From: Epiperipatus broadwayi
Lineage: Eukaryota; Onychophora; Udeonychophora; Euonychophora; Peripatidae
Length of the DNA stretch: 64,000 nucleotides
Reading direction: 5' to 3'
Assembly: GCA_028023455.1 (NCBI GenBank)
Contig: JAQFVV010012402.1
Span: forward strand, 14,442,483 to 14,506,482
Shown: positions 54,504 through 64,000 of the stretch, piece after piece
How positions within the stretch are numbered: position 1 is the first letter of the stretch
Layout of the letters: each line of letters starts with the position of its first letter
Translations under genes and position numbers: made by a program
The notes under the pieces: generated by a model
What the model was told of the DNA's origin: nothing
Databases searched by the model: none
The model's input: the letters and a program-made list of their open reading frames with translations, nothing else

Positions 54504-56429
54504 CTAAAAAAAAAAAAGATACAAATTCCATAAATAAAACTGTATGTACTATGAATCAGCATATAAGAATTCTCTATCAATTCATTATAAGAACAAGATA
54601 TTAAGCTAAATTATTAATTTACAATTCAGAATTTGACTATATGTAATTAGAGATCACAGTTGATAAAATATTAATAAATGAAAGTTGATAGTAGGATAAT
54701 TATCATGCAGATTTATCAATAATTTAAGCATCATTTACAGATTTATTTAGTTTTAAATTTTATCCTAAATAAATAATTCATCTCTTGCAAATTAGATTTG
54801 TTACTAATAGAAATTTTTTTCTATTTTTTTAAATAAGTATCTAAATATTAGTTTCTCTTGCTTTAACATAAAAGAAATTGGTTTTATTATTATTCAATTT
54901 CAATTCTGTAGTTTATTATCCAAAGGATGAAGAATGGATATACATAATGTAAAAAGTACTGCTGACTTTTATAAGAGCTAGTCAGCAACAGTAAATTCAC
55001 AATGAATGAAGTTTTAAAAAAAAAAAAAAAATTCTGGATCAACTGTATAATACATTAAAAACTATCAAGTTTACAAGCAATAGAGCAAACCATGCATTTT
55101 CTTCAGCAGAAATTTTTGTAAAGAAAATCTGATGCAATTTTCAATTGTTTCCAATACCCTATGATTTTTAAATGATACATCCTTAACAGGATAAAAAAAC
55201 TAAATCTATTCAAATACCAATATCTGTTGAAATGTGGAATAATTTTGTTAAATTCTGTTCTTATAACTTTGAGTTTTTCTTCTATTAATAAGATAGTTAA
55301 TTTAATTTGATAATTATTGATAAATACAAATTTTTTTAGAATCATTTATTGATGAGTAGACTATCAATATTTTAAATCTGATATATGTAATGTCTAATCT
55401 TATTTATACAATGAGCTAGCGGAGAATACTGACATATTATAATACATAGTAATATCAAGTCTGCTCCCCCCTCCCCCATATATCTATAATCTAAAAATGC
55501 GTGATTTGAAAGTAATATAAACATTTGTAAATTAAATTTTATAAAATGTATCCTGTGGTTTACTTAACTGTGCAGAAACAACCATTTTCTTGTTCCACAA
55601 TATCCTTTCAAAGTCTTACACATTCTTGCAATCATGTTTTTAGTCTTAAAAAAGACATTGCATGTGTTAAAACATACTTTTCTGCTAAGCTTTTAAAATG
55701 TAAGATTATTTACAATGGTTTTAAAGTACAAAATTAATGATGGTAACAATTTTCCCATGACTAAAAAAAGTTGTCAAGTGTTTAATTTGTATGAGAAAAT
55801 GTTCTGGGAAAAAAAGTAAAAATGAATCTATATTTCGCAAAAAGTAAAAAAAAATCATGTCAGGTGCTCCAATAAATTGCTAACATTACATTCATAAAAC
55901 ATAAAAAATATTAAGTATGAAAAGCATTAAATTTGTGGAAGGAGAATACAAACAAAAAATAATGTTCTGGTAGAGACAAATTTATGTAACAGAAAGTCTT
56001 GTGTCTGTATAAAAACTTTAATAAGGATCCACTAAAATAAGACACATCAAGAACATCCACTGACAAATACGGGATGGTTATATAGATTCAAGGATTCACA
56101 TGTACTTAAAAATGAAGCACTTCGTAGCTTTTTTTGACATGGCAGAATTGCTATCATCTTTACACTTTGAATCAATTTAAGTAAAATTTTAATATTCTAA
56201 TTCATAGTTATCGATATAATAGCAAAATGTCACAAGAAAATGATTGCTGCTCTACAGACAAAATATATTCTTGAAATTTAAGAATCTAATGTGATTATAC
56301 ATACGTGAATGTATTCTTTCCCAAAATTCATTACATACACATCTTGTTTTTATTAATAACTTTTGTTGATGTTTTAACATGTATAATTTTAAAATTAAAT
56401 TGTATCACAAGTATGTATATATGGATTAT
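54504..56429. other. AT-rich DNA upstream of the P-loop exon
   Basis: This should be RAB4 intron if the first exon lies further right. A minus-strand frame at 55103-55345 (80 codons, rich in Lys, Ile, Phe, Trp, Tyr) and a plus-strand frame at 55546-55737 match no family. An exon encoding the Rab4 N-terminus (Met through Thr-Tyr, ending in G before GT) was looked for across 54.5-64 kb and not found. Confidence 0.5.
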
Positions 56430-57410
56430 ATTGTAATGGAAAGATGGACAGATGAATGAGAATAATCCAGTAACATGTTAGTCAGCCAGATATAACATGA
56501 GTAAATTACTAAATCCCTAATGTGATTCATTGATGAATGTGCCATTTTTTAGGTATTCAAATTTAATAGTAATCAAAAGCAGGAATTTTTTCATTTTATG
56601 ATTTATCAATTACAAATGAATAAAATATGTTAACTCTTTAGTTAACTTAAAATATCTGATTAGAATAATTGGTATCACACATCTGATCTTTAAGTTCACC
56701 AATAAGAATGAAACCAAGTGCTCTGTACTATATACAATTATCCAACATATCAGAGTAGATGTCATATTTCCTAAGATATTATCTAATCTGAAAAAATGTT
56801 GGAAAAAACAATCTATAAAAAGATAGTTTTAATTTAGTGAAGTTTTAGGTAAAAAATCATAATAATAAAAGCCGCCTTCAAATGAAGGGTTATCCTAAAG
56901 ACATTAATTTGAACTCTTTCACATTTCTATTAATTCTTCTTTACATTGTTCCAGGTTTTACCTCACATAAAGCATGGTCACTGAGAATGATAGTTCCCAC
57001 ATTAACTACTCTTTCCTAATTAATTGTGGAAAAACATCATTATATATGAAAATGAGAATAAAATAAGACTAAGCTAGATTAAAAAATCAATAACATATTT
57101 ATTAATGTAAATAACAAAAGAAAATCTATATAAAAACACTATGTTTATAATTATACATATTATATGGTTGAATGCATATATCAAATAGATATTTGACATA
57201 TTCCTTAACAGGAAATTATTTTTAATTAATTTAATAATGTACATTGATATATATATAGAATTACTGTTTACTAAATTACAGTTTTGATACTATCTAATAA
57301 ATGCATTGAATTTTCACTTACATTACAATTAAAATGTTAATACAAGAAAAAATTACATTTCCTTCTCCTCTGCAATCTCGTAATTTATTCCTACAAGAAA
57401 TGAGAATATT
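56430..57410. repeat. ~0.9-kb repeat, first copy
   Basis: Aligns in order with 58560-59455. Shared blocks are TTCAAATTTAATA, TTTAGTTAACTTAAAA, TTGGTATCA, TGTTGGAAAAA, TGAGAATGATA, CTATTCTTTCCTAATTAAT-like text, AAAATGAGAATAA, ATATTTGACATA, TTTTTAATTAATTTA, TTACTGTTTA and TTTATTCCT(A/G)CAAGAAA. Divergence is considerable and there are many indels. Spacing between copies is about 2.1 kb. No coding signal. Confidence 0.75.
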
Positions 57411-57494
57411 CCTTTCACAATTTCCACACAGAGGAAATCAAGAGAATAAAATAACAAAAAAAGACTACATTACAACTTTTTCTTCCCATTTTAT

Positions 57495-57720
57495 CTACAC
57501 ATTATTTGCTTTTATCTTAGAGATTTTATGTAGACTTCTCACATATTCATTTTCCCTCTTATAGGCCTCTACTTTCTTTAATCTGGCCATTATTACTTGC
57601 TGTGCTTCTTCTAAATTCTTATACATAGCTGTCTATTCTCTCACTTCCATTTTGACTTCATGATATGGCAGTCCTATACCTTCTTGCTAAATCTGCATTT
57701 CCTCAAGATACTAAGTAATG
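57495..57720 (-). pseudogene. unrecognised coding-like fragment, helical
   Basis: One minus-strand frame (57659 down to the TAG at 57497-57495) stays readable for 55 codons with a single internal stop: EVKMEVRE, stop, TAMYKNLEEAQQVIMARLKK, VEAYKRENEYVRSLHKISKI, KANNV. It is rich in Glu, Lys, Arg and Ala in a pattern typical of a long helix or coiled coil. Its base composition is unlike the T- and A-run background. Just upstream in a nearby frame is LEEMQI and QEGIGLPYHEVK. I cannot assign it to a family. It may belong with the other minus-strand fragments up to 61.9 kb. Confidence 0.45.
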
Positions 57721-58049
57721 CCATTAACTTTCTCTTGTATTTTGATTGGTAAATGCCACCTAGATACTGAACTCAAGTTTTTATTTTTTATTTCTACTCT
57801 TCTTGTTCTACTTCTTTTAAGTCATTTCTCTTCCAATCATCTAATTATTTCTTTATGTTCTCAATATTATCTTAGTCCAGGTTATCTTCCAACTTCATCA
57901 TATTGTCTCTTATAATCCATTTGACTATTCATTTGGACAAATTTTGGGTGTCTTTTTAAATTTTATTCATTTGCATGTACCATCATTATATTACATTGCT
58001 GCCTTTTTCAACCAGCGATTTTAGATTTTTTTTTTAACCTGCATTTAAT

Positions 58050-58220
58050 TGGACATTCCTAATACTAGGACAATTGATTCTGAGGTTTCAATCTGTTCTG
58101 CCATTTGTATTTCATTGGTTACCATGTTCTAAGCTTGCTCTTTTGCTTTGACTCTTGTTATCCTATGTATAGTTTTTAAACATTTAATAGTACATCCATT
58201 CATTGTCTCCATTATATAGC
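58050..58220 (-). pseudogene. unrecognised coding-like fragment
   Basis: On the minus strand the text reads YIMETMNGCTIKCLKTIHRI, TRVKAKEQA, stop, NMVTNEIQMAEQIETSESIV and LVLGMSN. The amino-acid mix (Glu, Gln, Thr, Met) is again unlike random AT-rich translation. Family unknown. It lies between the two copies of the ~0.9-kb repeat and upstream, in minus-strand order, of the helical fragment at 57.5-57.7 kb. Confidence 0.35.
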
Positions 58221-58559
58221 TCTCATTGTATCACCTTGATTGTCCTGTGCTTTTTTTTCTAACCTAGATGCTATTTACAATCAATCATACTCTAAATTCA
58301 TTTTAGTTAATCTACTTTATTATAATTTTATTTTATCTTCCTTATTATATCTTCTTAAGCTATTTAGTTATAATTTTCTTTTTGCTTAGCCTAATTCATT
58401 AAATTTTTATTTGGGTTTCCCACAATTTCACTCTCATATGTTATTTAATGCATATGTACTATTTTTTTTATATCTATATATTTACTTTTTCTTATAATCT
58501 CAAAAAGTTTATATGTAATACACATACAAATATGAAAGATTTATCAGCCACATGTTGGT

Positions 58560-59455
58560 TGCACAAAATACAACAGTAAAATAGATAGGTGAATGAGATA
58601 AGTCAGTTATATCATGAGTAGCCAAATGTACCATGAATAAATGGAACTAAAGCTTGGGTAATGCGTCAATGAACATTTTTTAGACATTCAAATTTAATAC
58701 TAATTAGAAATTGGCTATTGGGTAATACATATTCTCTTAACACTTTAGTTAACTTAAAAATATTTGAGTAGAATAAATGGTATCATACTTTTAAGTTACT
58801 GGTGATGATCAAATGAAATACTCTGCATTATCCAGAATTATTCAACTTTAAGTTCTGTCAGAATATTATATTTACATTTCAGATACAATACTTAACCTGA
58901 AAATTGTTGGAAAAAGAAATAATCTGTGAAAGGTAATTTCAATTTTGTACTTACATCTTCAGATAATAGACTACCCTACAAATGCAAATATTTTCATACA
59001 ACTACAAATTCTTCCTTGCTATTAAACTGAAGTTTTAACTCATGTAAAGTATAGACATTGAGAATGATAATCACAGATGTTAACACCAACTATTCTTTCC
59101 TAATTAATGATAAGAAAAAAATATTGTTATATATAAAAATGAGAATAAGCTGGATTAACAAATCAACACAAATACACCATGATTACAGATTTTTACATTG
59201 TGGGGTTGAAATACCTTTATTCATCAGATAAATATTTGACATACATGTTTTTAAATAGATATGTTATATATCATTAAACATGTGTTTATTTTTAATTAAT
59301 TTATTTATTAACTACCAATATAAATGAAACTACTGTTTATTAGATTACAATATTGCATTACCCAATGGATTAGCAAATTTTCACCCACATTGCAAATTAA
59401 ATGTTAATTTTTTTAAAAAATTATTCCATTCAATCTCATGATTTATTCCTGCAAG
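58560..59455. repeat. ~0.9-kb repeat, second copy
   Basis: Direct-orientation partner of 56430-57410, with the same order of conserved blocks through to TTTATTCCTGCAAGAAA near 59440-59456. The unit could be an old segmental duplication, a pair of LTR-like ends around the coding-like block at 57.45-58.3 kb, or two copies of an unnamed repeat. No TG...CA ends can be assigned with confidence. Confidence 0.75.
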
Positions 59456-59649
59456 AAAAGGAAACAATCAAAAAAATAAAAACAAAACTATAATATGTTT
59501 ACACATATTAAAATAAACTTGAAAATTTGCAACGGTAATAACTCTCATGAGACTCTTTTAAAAGTTCTTATTGGTATTTAAATATTTAATGTGTGGACTG
59601 TATTATCAAATATCTTGCATATAAGTGGAATTTAATTTTTTACAGCAGA

Positions 59650-60080
59650 ATTTTTCAGTCTCCATACTAAGTTTAGCTAGATCATCCATTTCTCCTCGAC
59701 ATTACATGATTAGAGGTCAAATGGGTTGATGCATATTTAATGGTACCTAGTTGGTCATCTTGAAAAACTATAAAGGTAGCATTACCATTGCAATGAGGAT
59801 ACATTAACAAATACTTTCCTTATTGGCAGCTAGTTTTCTTATTTCTCTAGCAGATCAGGTTTAAGGTTAAGAGCTGGTGAATACCCTTTCATTCAGCCAA
59901 CCCTATGACTAATTTATCATTTCCAATCATCTGAATCATTGTCTATTTTGAAATTAAGCTGCTCTTTTATAAGTTTCTATATTGCCATTTACCTGCTTAT
60001 CACTAAACCATGTTTTCCATAACTCAGCAGCTAATCTGTCCGCTTGGGCAGGATATTTTTCAAAAGATCTCTGATCTCAT
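59650..60080 (-). pseudogene. unrecognised coding-like fragments (WKTWF and CNGNATF pieces)
   Basis: In minus-strand order the pieces are EKYPAQADRLAAELWKTWFS then DKQVNGNIETYKRAA (about 60070-59950), REIRKLAANKES, PHCNGNATFIVFQDDQLGTI then KYASTHLTSNHVMSR, and GEMDDLAKLSMET (to about 59655). They fall in different frames with stops between, as in a decayed gene or transposon. The CxxCxG-like PHCNGNATF piece hints at a metal-binding or structural region, but no family can be named. Confidence 0.45.
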
Positions 60081-60544
60081 CTTGTTTTTCAAATTTTTAA
60101 TTATCTATGGTTTCTATAAACAATAATTTAATTTCAAATAGTATTTAGTAATAATTTAATTTTTATACAAATTAAAAAGTCTAAGTAATTTTTTTATTCT
60201 AATATTACAGGTTTAATAAAATTTATAAATATAATTTTTATCATCTGTTAAATGCTTTTAGGGTTAAATGTTTGGTAATTACATTTTTTCAACTAAGTAA
60301 ACTTACCAAGTATATATGAAGAGTGACCCCCCCCCCTCTTCAAGCTAATGAAGATGGAATTTTTAATACAAATAGTACAAATATCAAATTTCTTTAGCCT
60401 TGAATAATTTTGGAAATAGGGCTATCTAAATATTAAATAAACAAGTAACAAAAATTATTCAATGCTGTGATTTTGCCCGACATATATATATTTGGAAGAT
60501 ATATTTAATAAATGGGAATTTGTTTTCTTTACATTTAATTTTTA

Positions 60545-60690
60545 TAATCATCAAAACTGAAACTTTTATCTAAAGTTACTTTCTTAACATCAATCCCTGT
60601 CCATTTTTCTATTTCTTTAAATCTAGTTTTCCATCAGAATTGTGATCCAATTCATGGCTGTCACAGTATATACGTGTTCAAAATGTTTGG
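60545..60690 (-). pseudogene. unrecognised coding-like fragment (EIEKWTGIDVKK)
   Basis: YCDSHELDHNSDGKLDLKK in one frame overlaps RFKEIEKWTGIDVKKVTLDK then SFSFDDYKN and stop in the next, joined by a single frame change. DHNSDGKLDLKK superficially resembles an EF-hand loop (Asp, Asn, Asp, Gly at 1, 3, 5, 6), but position 12 is Lys in that frame and no second EF-hand is visible. The likelier reading is a broken mobile-element or host pseudogene fragment. Confidence 0.4.
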
Positions 60691-60959
60691 ATTATATAAA
60701 TTTATAGAGGATTAACTACTATCCATGAATTTCAGTATCCTATGTGAAGACTTGGAACAAAATGTCATGAATATAAGAGCACAATTTTATATATTAATTT
60801 TGATTACTAATTTGTACATTACATATATATGATTGCTGAAAAATGTAACTCCTATGAAAAGGTCTGCATAACATTTATTTAATTAGTGTAGGAATTTTTG
60901 GTTCCAGTGTTTTAATTATTAACTGTTAATAAAATATCATTAAGGAATCTATAGAGATT

Positions 60960-61230
60960 TCAATCAGGAGATAGATTCACTAGTGTTTTTATTAATTAGT
61001 ATAATTTTTATTAATCCTGCTGGTCTACCATGACCATTAGATTGCCCATATTTATATGTTCCCCATCATCTACTTTTTTCTTATTGCAATGTATGTACTA
61101 TATATATATATTAATGTAGTGTTGGTATTATATTTGGTTGGATTGAAGAGTATATCTTAGATTCATAATATTTCTCAGGTTGTTTTATTAAGCATTTGAT
61201 CCTTGTTTTCCAAAATCATGTATATGACCA
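60960..61230 (-). pseudogene. unrecognised coding-like fragments (GRPAGLIK piece)
   Basis: The minus strand reads WKTRIKCLIKQPEKYYESKI then YSSIQPNIIPTLH (about 61225-61125). After an AT dinucleotide run it reads WGTYKYGQSNGHGRPAGLIK then IILINKNTSESIS and stop (about 61065-60966). Both are long open readings for such AT-rich DNA and use Gly, Pro, Gln and His codons. No known domain is recognised. They continue the series of minus-strand fragments from 61.9 to 57.4 kb. Confidence 0.4.
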
Positions 61231-61559
61231 ACTAACCCAAAAATAAAATTTTAGCCATGATGGAAAAGGTCTACACCAAACATAACAAATGTAAAAAGAT
61301 TTTAGTTACACAATACAATTACAGTAAAAAAATTATTTTTTACACAAAAGATTTAACAAATTACATTATAAACTTTCAGACTAAAAAATTCAATAATTCA
61401 AACATGCACTGAGCCCTAATTGGACATAGAAGTTTTTTTCAAAATGCAATCACAGACAACTAATTACTATATCAGTTATAATCTAACCAATGAATATGTT
61501 AAACATACATAGACCAACTTATCAATCCTATTAAATTTTGTACAGTTGCTTAATAACTA

Positions 61560-61870
61560 AAGCCAAGAATGCCACATTTAAAACAAACCAGGATTTTCCT
61601 ATCCGCAAAATAATTATGATGATCATATTTTGGGATGTCATCTTTAAATTTTCCCAGCTAAAAACAAAAAAAAAAAACATATAGCAGATTATCAGATAAT
61701 CTGTCATATAAAAAATTTCTGAAATCTAATATAAAATTACTACAACTCTGCTCCTTTCAAAAGAATGATGTGGAACATGTAAATTTTGGCAACTATTTTT
61801 GGAATATGATAAATATTTTAGATATTTACACATTTCTCACAGCTTCCATGTGGTATATCACCCATTAACG
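61560..61870 (-). pseudogene. unrecognised coding-like fragments with Cys pairs
   Basis: The minus strand reads MGDIPHGSCEKCVNI (about 61867-61823), then LGKFKDDIPKYDHHNYFADR followed by KILVCFKCGILGFS (about 61660-61560). CEKC and CFKCG resemble halves of zinc-binding sites, but the spacing is disrupted and the pieces are in different frames. It might be the 5' part of the same dead gene or element as the downstream fragments. Confidence 0.35.
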
Positions 61871-61957
61871 AAAATAAATATACCAACTTCACTATATTTA
61901 GAATTATTCGTGTTATATAAGAAATAAATAAGATATAACTAAGAAAATTTGAAAATA

Positions 61958-62870
61958 CTACAAAAAAAAAAAAGAAATAAAAAAAGAGAAATAATATTGC
62001 GGATAAAAATGAGATAGTATGTAGAAGTAATCAAAAAGTTTTTGTAATTTTAAAATCAATAGAGGCAAATTTTTTAAAAAAACTGAAAAGTAATAAGGAA
62101 GGAGATAAATAAATATAGGTTGCAGAGATATTAATAAAGTTAAAATGAATATTACAATATTATTGCTCATAGATATATAGGTGAAAATGTGCCTTAATTA
62201 TTCAGATAAAGCAAATGGGTAGACAACTGGAAAAAAAGATTAATTTTTTTAAGAAATAGAAAAGGTATATGTCGGGGGAAAAAAATGAAAAGACTGACTG
62301 TGACAAGAATGGATGGTAGATTGGTTAATATAATACAAAGATTATATTTAAAATTATTATACTTGATAATGGGGAAGACAAGATTATTCCATTCCCTTTT
62401 CATTATTTTTTTCTAGTTATAAAAAATGGAAATAGCAATTACAAAAAAAAAAAATAGCATGGATTTAAAACACCATTAATTATTATGACAGGAATGTTAT
62501 AGATTATAAAGTTGTTGTTTTTTTGTTGAAGATATGAATTCAGGGAAGGAAAACAATATAAAACTTATTTTAAATGTTTGTGAAAAAAATAAATGGAAAA
62601 GAAGGATTAAATCAACAACTATAATAATTAATGAAAAAGAAAAAAAAATTAAATGAGATATTAGGAGATATCTTAAATACAAAAATCTAAAAGTGTGGAA
62701 TAATACTGCATGTACCTATAACTAGAATTCAAATCCAGATTGGATGAAATTGGAAAAAAAAATTTAGATTCTAATCAGGTTTAAGTTCAGCTAATGATAT
62801 GATCAAGATCAGTAAATAAATAAATAAATAACCAGAGGATAGGCAATAATTAAAAGTTGTCAAAATCATC
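61958..62870. other. purine-rich/AT-rich DNA, nothing recognised
   Basis: Plus-strand purine-rich runs (GAAAAA, AAGAAATAA) give minus-strand frames of Phe, Leu, Ile and Tyr codons (61958-62170, 62194-62403, 62497-62682) that mimic membrane proteins but only reflect composition. An ATAA microsatellite lies at about 62813-62830. Confidence 0.5.
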
Positions 62871-62871
62871 A

Positions 62872-62964
62872 TTACACAGCAGATAGCAAAATTAATAATT
62901 TCTCCTTCATTGCTGCTCTATGTGCAGCTGTTGGAGATACTTTTGCACTTTTTAAAGCTGCCAT
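62872..62964 (-). CDS. short unidentified ORF (30 codons)
   Basis: ATG at 62964-62962, stop TAA at 62874-62872. The product is MAALKSAKVSPTAAHRAAMK followed by EKLLILLSAV. The Ala-rich, GC-using codons stand out sharply from the neighbouring AT-rich DNA. It could be a fragment of a broken gene, a 5' exon, or part of a repeat. No family is recognised and no donor site in a sensible phase was found. Confidence 0.25.
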   Translation of the reverse strand: MAALKSAKVSPTAAHRAAMKEKLLILLSAV

Positions 62965-63307
62965 ACTTTATATGTATTTAGAAGTAAAATTGAATAACCA
63001 ATAAGATTGGTGAATTAAACTGTAGAAAAAAATAAAAAACAGGTTTGATAAAAAAAATTAGCACTAACTAAAATTTTATGGAGAGAAAAAGTAATAATGG
63101 TACTTATTTATATAAAGTGATATAAAATTTAAAAAACAACAACAAGCAAATACAGATATATGTGAGCTGTAAATCCAGATAATATGGACAGTTAGTAAAT
63201 CCTTAATTATTAGCATGTCATTTATAGTCTTTAAATTGGATGATATGAAAAAGTTAATCAAGTAAATGTCAAGATATTCTTAAGACACAGATAAAGATTG
63301 TGCCAAG

Positions 63308-63883
63308 AAACATAACATGATCACTATTTCTTATGCTTGCTCATAACTGTTGTTAAAACAGGCAAAACTCTCTATACATATTGCCACTCAGTGCAAGCCA
63401 AAGAAATCAATGGATGCCAGAAGGCTTGTGCATAAAATCCCCATATAATGCCTACTCATCCAATATCCCCAGACTAATTTCTGGCTTGTGGCCCTCGTCA
63501 GTGAGGAGCCTTCGATCTTAGAGCACTTCACCTAGATCTTAGGATCTAATGCAATTCTCCAGTAGCCACCTTTTATCTCTATTTAACTACAAAACTATGA
63601 GTCTTAAATTGAAAACAGTGTAATATTGCTGGAGGGTTGCACTAGATCCTAAGATCTAGGTGCAGTGCTCTCAGATCCAAGGCTCCTCACTGACGAAGGC
63701 CACAAGCCAGAAACTAGTCTGGAAATATTGGATGAGTAGGCACTAGATGGGGATTTTATGCACAAGCCTTCTGGCATCCATTGATTATTCTGGCTTGCAC
63801 TGAGTGGCAATACATATAGAGAGTTTTGCCTGTTTTAACAACAGTTATGAGCAAGCATAAGAAATGGTGATCATGTGATGTTT
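63308..63883. repeat. large near-perfect palindrome (foldback element)
   Basis: The left arm 63308-63562 and right arm 63629-63883 are inverted copies of about 255 bases with few mismatches, around a 66-base loop. Shared text includes ACATGATCAC, TTGTTAAAACAGGCAAAACT, CTCACTGACGAAGG (inverted in the left arm), CTAGATCTTAGGATCTA and TGGATGCCAGAAGGCTTGTG. There is no reading frame of note and no transposase, so it would be non-autonomous. A shorter relative lies at 1499-1607, and a fragment of the CTCACTGA...CCAGAA core lies near 53083-53115. Confidence 0.9.
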
Positions 63884-64000
63884 ATTGGCTTAAAACCAAT
63901 CCTGCCTAATATGATAGTGGTGGCTATGGTTATTAAAAAACCAAAGTCACCAAAATGTAGAACTACTGAACTGAGTTCAGACCTATATGACTATAGAAGC

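Noticed and set aside
61958-62682. Three minus-strand frames that look like small hydrophobic membrane proteins
   Set aside because: The Phe/Leu/Ile/Ser runs come directly from plus-strand A- and GA-rich tracts. No start context, conservation or domain.

Overview
The window is very A+T-rich eukaryotic DNA (clearly above 70% A+T by eye). It contains spliced coding exons with canonical GT-AG boundaries, long introns and many decayed mobile elements. It looks like an invertebrate animal genome. The Rab4 protein is animal-like, and the elements (RTE-type LINEs, a Ty3/gypsy element, a Penelope-like relic, tRNA-derived SINE heads) fit that, but I cannot name the phylum.

Only one host gene can be supported: a RAB4 small GTPase gene on the minus strand. 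Six coding exons lie at 54503-54423, 33566-33452, 31946-31884, 21055-20901, 12699-12604 and 11192-11086. They join in consistent phases into about 205 residues that carry all five GTPase motifs and a Cys-Gly-Cys tail. The short first coding exon (start Met to the Tyr before Asp-Phe-Leu-Phe-Lys) was not found and probably lies beyond base 64000. The gene therefore covers more than 43 kb for roughly 640 coding bases.

Region by region: 1-1200 is featureless AT-rich DNA. 1230-3590 is a strongly strand-biased, G-poor degenerate hexamer array of the TAAYYY type, possibly an eroded telomere-like or satellite array, with a 126-bp tandem duplication inside. 3600-11085 lies downstream of RAB4 and holds hairpin elements and two opposed tRNA-derived SINE heads. 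The RAB4 introns hold a hairpin element (15.2-15.4 kb), two copies of a 2.1-kb element ending in TGTAACGG-like inverted termini (17.49-19.66 and 28.72-30.82 kb), two decayed RTE-type LINEs (21.9-24.9 and 39.4-40.8 kb, the first split by a palindromic insert), a Penelope-like reverse transcriptase relic (27.5-28.7 kb) and a 5'-truncated Ty3/gypsy pol with a probable 3' LTR (48.5-52.0 kb).

Upstream of the P-loop exon, 56.4-59.45 kb holds a diverged ~0.9-kb direct duplication. Interleaved with it, from 57.4 to 61.9 kb, are several unrecognised coding-like fragments on the minus strand. These are the best candidate for an undescribed element or dead gene. The right edge (63308-63883) is a near-perfect 576-bp palindrome whose family also occurs as a smaller palindrome at 1499-1607.

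No prokaryotic features, CRISPR, operons or intact mobile-element genes are present.
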